This document shows positions 6,472 to 12,409 of a DNA stretch of 15,254 nt, one piece after another. This stretch comes from Clostridia bacterium. Its GTDB lineage: Bacteria > Bacillota > Clostridia > Christensenellales > Aristaeellaceae. The stretch's first letter is position 1. Each line of letters opens with the position of its first letter. The translations under genes were made by a program, and so were the position numbers. The notes below the pieces were generated by a model. The model saw only the letters and a list, made by a program, of their open reading frames with translations. It did not search any database and had not been told where the DNA came from. Location of the stretch: positions 1-15,254 of the forward strand of contig JAEDIV010000053.1 in the NCBI GenBank assembly GCA_016296675.1, in the 5' to 3' direction.

Positions 6472-7524
6472 TTATTCTTCGTAAATATGCACTCTCTTTC
6501 CGGACTCGGAGGACTTGGACGAAGCGAAGAGGACGCGCATGGCGTGAATGGATTCGCTGGCGTCCAGGCGGCTGGGACGGTTATCAAGAATTGCAGAAAC
6601 AAACTCGTCGATGACGCCGGTGTTCTGAAGCTTTCCGGTCAGCTGATCTTCGTTGGTCAGCTGATGATCCGGATTCTCCTTTACGACGGTTCCGTCCTTC
6701 TTCTCGATGATCAGGCAGTGATCAGGATCGGCATAGAGCTTGATTACGCCCTCGGTGCCGTAGATAAAGGTGGAATTGTCTTCCTGTCCGTAGTTGGTCC
6801 AGCTGACGTGCAGCTGCCCAATTACGCCGGAGGGGGTTTCGAGGATGCATAGACCGTTGTCGTCCACCGAGATAAGTTCTCCTGTTGGCAGACGCTTGTC
6901 GATGGTTCGAAGAGAAGCTGTAACGGCTGAAATATGTTCGCCCAGAAGATAATGAATGAGGTCTACCTTGTGAACGCCGAGGTCCGCCATTGCGCCGAAA
7001 ACGGCGATGTGCTTATCGAAAAACCAGGTATTGTTCATGCCGGTCCAGATTTCAGGGCCGGGATGGGCAAAGCAGGTGTGGAAGGAGAGAACCTTTCCGA
7101 TATCGCCGCGGACGATCATCTCGCGGGCCAGCGTATGGGCGGCGGAGAAACGCTGATTGAGGCCGATCAAGAGGCGCTTGTCGCTTTTTTCAGCAGTCAG
7201 AACCATTTCTTCGCATTCCTCGGGCGTTACCGCCATGGGCTTTTCGCAAAGAACGTGCTTTCCGCCTTTGAGAAGCTTCAGGGTATTCTGCGCATGATGA
7301 ATATTGGCGGTACATACGCTGACGGCGTCTGCCTGCGATGCAATCAAGTCGGAAAAGGATGCAAAGGCCTGCCCACCGAAATGGTCGGCAAGGGACTTGG
7401 CGCGGGCGGTGTCAACATCGTAAAAGCCGATGATTTCACATCTGGGGTTGGATGAATATTCCGGCGCGTGGCGCAAAGAGGCAATCTTTCCGCAGCCGAC
7501 AACAGCAACCTTCAATTTCTGCAT
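6472..7524 (-). CDS. Gfo/Idh/MocA family NAD(P)-dependent oxidoreductase
   Basis: A 350-residue dehydrogenase of the glucose-fructose oxidoreductase/inositol dehydrogenase family. The N-terminal Rossmann fold begins VAVVGCGKIA (6-15). The conserved catalytic lysine lies in CEKP (93-96), and the family DxGxHxxD signature is present as DLGVHKVD (181-188), with His185 in the expected active-site place. It is the last gene of the importer operon, 17 bp after the permease, with GGGAGGAA before the ATG. In such operons these enzymes oxidise the imported sugar or cyclitol, or a derivative. Inositol, rare sugars and amino sugars are all possible; the sequence does not tell. The bidirectional terminator lies 27 bp downstream. 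Confidence 0.92.
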   Translation of the reverse strand: MQKLKVAVVGCGKIASLRHAPEYSSNPRCEIIGFYDVDTARAKSLADHFGGQAFASFSDLIASQADAVSVCTANIHHAQNTLKLLKGGKHVLCEKPMAVTPEECEEMVLTAEKSDKRLLIGLNQRFSAAHTLAREMIVRGDIGKVLSFHTCFAHPGPEIWTGMNNTWFFDKHIAVFGAMADLGVHKVDLIHYLLGEHISAVTASLRTIDKRLPTGELISVDDNGLCILETPSGVIGQLHVSWTNYGQEDNSTFIYGTEGVIKLYADPDHCLIIEKKDGTVVKENPDHQLTNEDQLTGKLQNTGVIDEFVSAILDNRPSRLDASESIHAMRVLFASSKSSESGKRVHIYEE

Positions 7525-7541
7525 GCCTGATTCCTCCCTCT

Positions 7542-9512
7542 TTATTTGTCCTTGCGCTGCATAAGAACGGCGAAGATGATGATTGCGCCGATGAATGCGT
7601 TGGAAAGGAACGCGTCGATGTGAAGCAGGATGACGAGTGTATCCATGATGCCGATGATGAGAACGCCCAGAAGCGTTCCGACGATCGAACCGCGTCCGCC
7701 GGCCATGCTGGTTCCGCCGACGACAACCGCCGCGATGGCGCTCATCTCAAGGCCGCTGCCTGCGCTTGCTACGTCAACGCCTCTTAAGCGGGCAACCTGC
7801 GTGATGGCTGCGATGGCGACGATCAGGCCCATGAGCATATAGACCTTGATCTTTACGCGGTCCACATTGATGCCGGAGAGGCGGCTGGTGCGCTCGTTGG
7901 AACCGACGGCGAAGATGTGGCGGCCGAATGCGGTGTGCTTGGAGATGATGTACATGATGACGGCCAGAATGATCCAGTAGAAAATCTGAAGGAGCATGAG
8001 ATCGCCCAGGAACTTGATGGATTCAGGGAAGACGACGACGGCGTCCTTATCGAAAATCCGCGCGATACCCTGAATGATTTCCTGAAGGGTGGCGTTGGAG
8101 ATTACCTGGAATTCCTTGGGAACTTCGATTTTGGTGGACTTGGTGAAATACTGCGCAACCGAGCGCACAATGTTCATAACACCGAGCGTTACAATGAACG
8201 GGGGAACGCGGCCTTTGGTGATGCCGACGCCGGTCAGCGCTCCGAGGACGACGCCTGCAATGAGGCCTGCGCCAATGGCGACCAGGAAGTTGGGCCAGCC
8301 GGTAAGGCCGTGCGCGGTAAAGAAGCCGGACTGGGAAACGTCAAGGATAACCATGACGACGGTGGAAATACCGGCCAGGGTGGAACCGACCGCAAGGTCG
8401 ATGCCGCCGGTAATGATGACAAAGGTCATGCCGAGCGCAACCATGCCGACGGAAGCATTGGAGCGAAGAACGTTTACCATGTTGATCAACCATTTGCTGG
8501 CCCAGTCGCCGTAGGAGGAGAAGGCGAAGTTCATGGTATTTCCGTGAGCGTAGGTCAGGATGATGATCATGACGATAGCGGTGATGAAGGTGGAAAATAC
8601 GGGGATGTGCTTCCAGGCGTGGACAAATTTTCCGGGGATCAGGATCGCGATCAGCGCGATGACCAGCAGAATTACGCCGGTGAGGGTGATAAAGATATGG
8701 GTTTTGCCGATCAAAAGAACGAGGCTTTCAGAGGAGGAAAGCGCGTCCTTTTTGCTGACGGAAGCGGATTCGCTCAGCGCAGCCTGCGCTTCAGAGGCGA
8801 TGAAATCGGTCTTTTCTTTAAGAGAAACGGTCATCTTTTCAATCTCGGTCAGCGCCTCAACAAAGCCCTCGAGGGTAGAGGGAGTATCGAGCTTGGATTT
8901 TTGAATGGTTTCGCCGGCCCACTCGATGTCGCTTTTGGTGTAAACATCCTTAACGCCCTTAAAGGCTGCGTCAAGCTTGGATTCTGCGTTGTTTAGCGAC
9001 TTGACAGCGGAAGCAAATTCCTCTTCCATCATGCCGAAAACGAGCGTATAGGCGGTATCCTTCACTTCTTCGCCGGAGGATTTGATGCTTTCAAGGAGCG
9101 CTTTGTAGGTATCCGCATTTTCAGCGATTGCTTCTTCAAATGCCTTTAAGCTTTCGGTATCCGATTCAATGGCTTTGGAAGTATCAAGAAGTCGGTCTAC
9201 AACGTCTTCACTGATGCTTCCGGCCTGATAACCTTCATAAAGCGCGGTAACGGTATTGAGCGCTTCCTGCGCGTCTTTCACAGCGGTATCGGTTTGCTTA
9301 ATGGCGGTTTCGGCCTTTTTGACGGCGGAAGGCGCGGTTTTCTGCGCGGAATCCGCGTGCTTCTGAATGCTCGCTTCATGCTCGACCGCTTCCTGGTAGC
9401 GGTTGGCAAGCGCGTGGTCATGGGTTCTGAATGTGTTTCCGGCAATGCCACAAGCGATCAATACGATGGCAAGCACGAGGGCGACAGCGCCCAGAATTCT
9501 TGAAATCTTCAT
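7542..9512 (-). CDS. sugar ABC transporter permease (RbsC-like) with N-terminal helical ectodomain
   Basis: A 656-residue protein, about twice the usual size. Residues from about 300 on match the RbsC/XylH-type permease: multiple membrane helices, the signature GMTFVIITGGIDLAVGS (361-377), GRHIFAVGSNE (530-540) and GGTSMAGGRGSIVGTLLG (599-616). In front lies an extra module: a membrane helix (about 6-25), about 240 hydrophilic Ala/Lys/Glu/Ser-rich residues of predicted helix and coiled coil (about 27-268), and another membrane helix (272-293). With a cytoplasmic N-terminus the hydrophilic part faces outside. The start at 9510-9512 is chosen because GAGGGAGA precedes it and the N-terminus opens with a membrane helix; upstream extension to 9644 would overlap the ATPase gene. 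It lies 20 bp after the ATPase gene. Permease identity is firm; the role of the extra module is unknown. Confidence 0.93.
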   Translation of the reverse strand: MKISRILGAVALVLAIVLIACGIAGNTFRTHDHALANRYQEAVEHEASIQKHADSAQKTAPSAVKKAETAIKQTDTAVKDAQEALNTVTALYEGYQAGSISEDVVDRLLDTSKAIESDTESLKAFEEAIAENADTYKALLESIKSSGEEVKDTAYTLVFGMMEEEFASAVKSLNNAESKLDAAFKGVKDVYTKSDIEWAGETIQKSKLDTPSTLEGFVEALTEIEKMTVSLKEKTDFIASEAQAALSESASVSKKDALSSSESLVLLIGKTHIFITLTGVILLVIALIAILIPGKFVHAWKHIPVFSTFITAIVMIIILTYAHGNTMNFAFSSYGDWASKWLINMVNVLRSNASVGMVALGMTFVIITGGIDLAVGSTLAGISTVVMVILDVSQSGFFTAHGLTGWPNFLVAIGAGLIAGVVLGALTGVGITKGRVPPFIVTLGVMNIVRSVAQYFTKSTKIEVPKEFQVISNATLQEIIQGIARIFDKDAVVVFPESIKFLGDLMLLQIFYWIILAVIMYIISKHTAFGRHIFAVGSNERTSRLSGINVDRVKIKVYMLMGLIVAIAAITQVARLRGVDVASAGSGLEMSAIAAVVVGGTSMAGGRGSIVGTLLGVLIIGIMDTLVILLHIDAFLSNAFIGAIIIFAVLMQRKDK

Positions 9513-9532
9513 ATGCTTTCTCCCTCTTTGCT

Positions 9533-11017
9533 TCATTCGATTTTGCCGCCGGTTGCCAGCAGCATGATGTTGTGATCGGTCAGCATATCGCCGTCCAGTT
9601 CGCCTCTGATTTCGCCGTGGAACATGACAAGCGCCCTGTCGCAAAGGCGGATGATCTCCTGCGCTTCGCTGGACAGAATGCAGATGGCCTTGCCCTGCTC
9701 GGATAAGGAGAGGATGATGTCGTAAATCTCCTCCTTTGCGCCGACGTCAACCCCTTGAGTGGGGTTGTCGAAGATGAGAATATCAGGATCGGCGTTCAGC
9801 CATTTGGCGAGAACCACTTTTTGCTGGTTGCCGCCGGAAAGACTTGTGATTTTATCCTGCATGGAATCGAGCTTGATGGAAAGGTTCTTTTTCTGCTTTT
9901 CCATCTGCGTCCGTTCCTTTTTGTGATCGATCAAAAGAAAGCGCGAAAGCGCTTCATAGGTGACGATGGAGCCGTTTTCAAGGATGGTGAGATCTTTTAA
10001 AATGCCGTTTTCCTTGCGGTCCCGGGGCACATAGCCGATGCCGGCTTTATAGGCGTTTCGGGTGGTGCGCATTTTGACCGGTTTGCCCTTTACGATGATT
10101 TCGCCGGTATATTCAGGGTTTGCGCCGAAAACAGTCTGGAAGAGCTCGCTTCGTCCGTCGCCTAAAAGGCCTGTAAAGCCCAGAATCTCGCCCTTTTTAA
10201 GCGTGAAGGAGATGTTTTTAAACAGGCGGCCGGAGGAAAGGTTTTTAACGGACAAGGCTTCCGTTGTAATTTCGGCGTTTCTTGAAAGCTTTTCGGTTCT
10301 TACGTCGTGGCCGATCATGGCCTTGGCAAGGGACGCTTCAGTTGCGCCCTCAACATTTCCTGAAAGTACAAGCACGCCGTCTCTTAAGACGGAGAAGGTG
10401 TCACAGATGGTCAGAATTTCGGGCAGTTTGTGCGATATGAAAATGATGGACACGCCTTGACTTTTCAGCGTTTTCATCATGTTGAATACACGTTCAATTT
10501 CGACTTCAGTGAGGGAGGTCGTGGGCTCGTCCATGATGATGATGGAAGCATTCATGAGGAGCGCGCGGGCGATTTCAATGATCTGCTTATAGGATGCATC
10601 AAGCGTATGCACCATCGTTCTCGGATCCAGATCCACATTCATGCGCTTTAGAACCTTTTCGGATTCGCGGATCATGAATTTGTGGTCGACAAATACGCCG
10701 CGCTTCTTTTCGCGGCCGATAAAGAGATTCTCATAAATGCTGAGATCTGTGACCAGATTCAGCTCCTGATGGATAAAGGCGATGCCGGCGTTCATGGAAT
10801 CGCGGGGAGAGAAAAATTTCCTGATCTGACCGTCTATTGAAATTTCGCCCTTGTCCGCGGGGATAACGCCGCCCAAAATGTTCATAAGCGTAGACTTGCC
10901 CGCGCCGTTTTCGCCGATCAGCGCTCGGATTTCGCCCTTTTCAAGGGTCAGGTCAACGCCTTTCAATACGACATTTGAATCGAAGGCCTTCTCTATGCCC
11001 TTCATGGTAAGAGACAT
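9533..11017 (-). CDS. sugar ABC transporter ATP-binding protein (RbsA/MglA-like, two domains)
   Basis: A 494-residue duplicated ATPase that powers the neighbouring permease from the cytoplasmic side. Domain 1 has Walker A GENGAGKST (35-43), Q-loop Gln84, Walker B IIIMDEP (Asp163, Glu164) and switch His196, but its signature is degenerate (LDASYKQ, 139-145). Domain 2 has a degenerate Walker A (GLLGDGRSE, 283-291, no lysine), a canonical signature LSGGNQQK (393-400), and Walker B IFDNPTQGVD with Asn418 where the catalytic Glu is expected. In the family's arrangement this makes one complete and one inactive ATP site. The start ATG at 11015-11017 is preferred over 11053 because AGGAGGGG (11028-11035) lies 10 nt upstream of it and the earlier ATG has no site. 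Confidence 0.94.
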   Translation of the reverse strand: MSLTMKGIEKAFDSNVVLKGVDLTLEKGEIRALIGENGAGKSTLMNILGGVIPADKGEISIDGQIRKFFSPRDSMNAGIAFIHQELNLVTDLSIYENLFIGREKKRGVFVDHKFMIRESEKVLKRMNVDLDPRTMVHTLDASYKQIIEIARALLMNASIIIMDEPTTSLTEVEIERVFNMMKTLKSQGVSIIFISHKLPEILTICDTFSVLRDGVLVLSGNVEGATEASLAKAMIGHDVRTEKLSRNAEITTEALSVKNLSSGRLFKNISFTLKKGEILGFTGLLGDGRSELFQTVFGANPEYTGEIIVKGKPVKMRTTRNAYKAGIGYVPRDRKENGILKDLTILENGSIVTYEALSRFLLIDHKKERTQMEKQKKNLSIKLDSMQDKITSLSGGNQQKVVLAKWLNADPDILIFDNPTQGVDVGAKEEIYDIILSLSEQGKAICILSSEAQEIIRLCDRALVMFHGEIRGELDGDMLTDHNIMLLATGGKIE

Positions 11018-11057
11018 GTGCTTAAGTCCCCTCCTAATGAGTCTTTCCTTCATGAAA

Positions 11058-11091
11058 GCAGGCCATGACGGTAAGCGCCATCATGGCCTGC
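11058..11091 (-). promoter_or_regulatory. intercistronic hairpin between binding protein and ATPase genes
   Basis: Perfect 11-bp arms gcaggccatga (11058-11068) and tcatggcctgc (11081-11091) enclose 12 nt. On the minus strand it follows the binding-protein stop by about 20 nt and is trailed only by TTTC, so it is at best a leaky terminator. Hairpins here commonly protect the upstream mRNA and let the binding protein be made in excess over the membrane components. Confidence 0.75.
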
Positions 11092-11111
11092 GTGCGATTT
11101 AATGGGATGAA

Positions 11112-12065
11112 TTAATAGGGAGTGTTCGCATCGAGGAACTCGGCAGCGTTGTCGCGGTCAACGATGGTGGTGGAATCAATAACGAGGTGCTTGATTTCTT
11201 CGCCCTGAAGAACGGCTACTACGTTTTCAACGCAGGACTTGATCATGCTGGGGGAGTAGGTCGCGGAAGCTACCCAGATGTTGGCGTAGGTTTCGTTCAG
11301 CATCATATTGAAGTATTCCTGGCATCCGCCGCCGCCGGTGATGGCCTTAACGTCGGTGCGGCCGGACTCGATGATGGCCTGCAGAGCGCCGATGGAGGTC
11401 TCGTCGTCGAGGGAGAAGACAGCGTCGATCTCGCTGTAAGCGGTGAGAGCGGCGGTCATGTCGTTGAGGCCGGCTTCGCGGGTGAAGTCGGAAGCGATTT
11501 CAGCGATGAGCTCGATGTCGGGAGCGTTCTCGGCGATGTAATCCTTGAAGCCCTGCATACGGTCGTCGTTTACGTTGCCGGCGGCGGGCTTGCAAAGAGC
11601 GATAACTTTGCCTGCGCCTTCGAGCTTTTCAGCGATGTAGCGGCCGCCTTCATAGCCCATGCCGTAGTTGTCGCCGGTGAGCATGTACATGGAATCGGCA
11701 TACTTCTCATCAACATTGATGATCATGTCGAAGTTGTAGATCTTGATGCCGGCTTCCAGAGCCTTTTCAGCAGCGGTTTCTACGCCGGTGAACTGAGGCC
11801 ATACAACGATGGCGTCTACGCCGAGGCCGATGAGGGTCTCAATCTGAGAGGACATTTCTTCAGCGTCGGAAGAGGTGAGGAACTCATACTTGATGTCGAG
11901 GGAATCGGCAGCGACCTGAGCATAGTAGGCAACGCCGCCTACCCAGCCGTGGGTGGTTGCGGGAGCGAGAATGCCGATGTAGGGCTTGTCTTCTTCGGCA
12001 GATGCAAAGGACATCATGCCAACAGCCAGCATAAGGGCGAGTACGAGAGCAAGAAGCTTCTTCAT
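11112..12065 (-). CDS. sugar ABC transporter substrate-binding protein (RbsB-like) without lipobox
   Basis: A 317-residue periplasmic-binding-protein type 1 fold. The N-terminus is a signal peptide (MKKLLALVLALML...) ending FASA before Glu24, a signal peptidase I site with no lipobox cysteine. The mature part opens PYIGILAPATTHGWVGGVAYYAQ, then SSQIETLIGLGVDAIVVWP, typical of the RbsB/PBP4 group that binds monosaccharides or related small ligands. The start ATG has GGAGGATCC-type spacing to AGGAGG and the strong promoter at 12107-12135. It is the first gene of the importer operon, in line with the high expression expected of a binding protein. The ligand cannot be read from sequence; the Gfo/Idh gene suggests a sugar or cyclitol. 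Confidence 0.93.
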   Translation of the reverse strand: MKKLLALVLALMLAVGMMSFASAEEDKPYIGILAPATTHGWVGGVAYYAQVAADSLDIKYEFLTSSDAEEMSSQIETLIGLGVDAIVVWPQFTGVETAAEKALEAGIKIYNFDMIINVDEKYADSMYMLTGDNYGMGYEGGRYIAEKLEGAGKVIALCKPAAGNVNDDRMQGFKDYIAENAPDIELIAEIASDFTREAGLNDMTAALTAYSEIDAVFSLDDETSIGALQAIIESGRTDVKAITGGGGCQEYFNMMLNETYANIWVASATYSPSMIKSCVENVVAVLQGEEIKHLVIDSTTIVDRDNAAEFLDANTPY

Positions 12066-12086
12066 GGTGGATCCTCCTTAATATTT

Positions 12087-12099
12087 AGGTTTTAAACCT
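12087..12099. promoter_or_regulatory. palindromic operator-like site at the importer transcription start
   Basis: The arms aggttt and aaacct (12087-12092 and 12094-12099) are exact complements around one central T. The predicted start site of the importer operon is near 12100, so a protein bound here would block initiation. A matching half-site (aaggttta, 12146-12153) lies upstream of the -35 box. No regulator gene is in the window, so the binding protein is unknown. Confidence 0.5.
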
Positions 12100-12106
12100 T
12101 AAATGT

Positions 12107-12135
12107 ATTATAGCATCAAAGAAGATTGATTTCAA
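12107..12135 (-). promoter_or_regulatory. promoter of the ABC importer operon
   Basis: On the minus strand TTGAAA (12130-12135) is followed by a 17-bp spacer and a perfect TATAAT (12107-12112), with TGn extending the -10 box. It lies 42 bp upstream of the binding-protein start codon and has no competing site nearby. Confidence 0.88.
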
Positions 12136-12180
12136 CATCAAAATAAAGGTTTAGTTTTCATGTAAGACTTTTGTTGCAAT

Positions 12181-12228
12181 TCAAAAAACCCTTTGACGCA
12201 CGTACGGATGAACGCCAAAGGTTTTTGA
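12181..12228. terminator. terminator-like hairpin between mini-ORF and importer promoter
   Basis: The left arm (12181-12198) and right arm (12213-12228) pair as an imperfect stem of about 15 bp with two bulges and one mismatch, around a 14-nt loop containing cgtacg. The A-rich and T-rich outer parts give a U-run on either strand. It would end transcripts of the mini-ORF and possibly of the GH9 gene before they enter the importer operon. Confidence 0.7.
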
Positions 12229-12236
12229 TCAATGAA

Positions 12237-12341
12237 TTAATAGGGACTGTCTAATTCTCTTTCAGCCTTCTGGACGGCTTCGTTTTCACGGCCGACGCCG
12301 AAAACAAATTCAGTGGAGCTTAAGAAGCTGAAATTATCCAT
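12237..12341 (-). pseudogene. 34-codon mini-ORF, apparent alcohol dehydrogenase N-terminal relic
   Basis: This short reading frame has an intact ribosome binding site (AAAGGAGA, 12349-12356, 7 nt before the ATG) and ends in a terminator-like hairpin. Its first 20 residues (MDNFSFLSSTEFVFGVGREN) look like the N-terminus of clostridial iron-containing alcohol dehydrogenases, where such a segment precedes the nucleotide-binding fold. The rest ends ELDSPY and stop, and its 3' end shares 18 of 19 bases with the end of the binding-protein gene, including bases after the stop codon. The likely origin is a deletion that joined two genes. It could also be a functional small protein. The dehydrogenase match is from memory of the family, not from a search. 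Confidence 0.5.
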
Positions 12342-12371
12342 AGAAGAATCTCCTTTATGGTTTGTGATGAG

Positions 12372-12377
12372 ATTATA
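12372..12377 (-). promoter_or_regulatory. -10 box upstream of the mini-ORF
   Basis: A perfect TATAAT on the minus strand, 30 bp before the mini-ORF start. The -35 region is weak. It lies in the 68 bp between the GH9 stop and the mini-ORF start; there is no terminator hairpin after GH9, so read-through from GH9 is also possible. Confidence 0.45.
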
Positions 12378-12409
12378 AACGATTTGGGATGAGATGCACT
12401 ACAAAAACG

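Noticed and set aside
7917..8996. 359-codon open frame on the plus strand inside the permease gene
   Set aside because: It is antisense to the firmly identified permease, has a low-complexity Asp/Gly-rich translation, and no family motif. Long shadow frames are common opposite this codon usage. The plus-strand frames at 11187-12095 and 13991-14860, opposite the binding-protein and GH9 genes, were rejected for the same reason.
9513..9644. N-terminal extension of the permease gene
   Set aside because: The 44 extra residues are basic and overlap the 3' end of the ATPase gene in another frame. The ATG at 9512 has a ribosome binding site and opens directly into a membrane helix.
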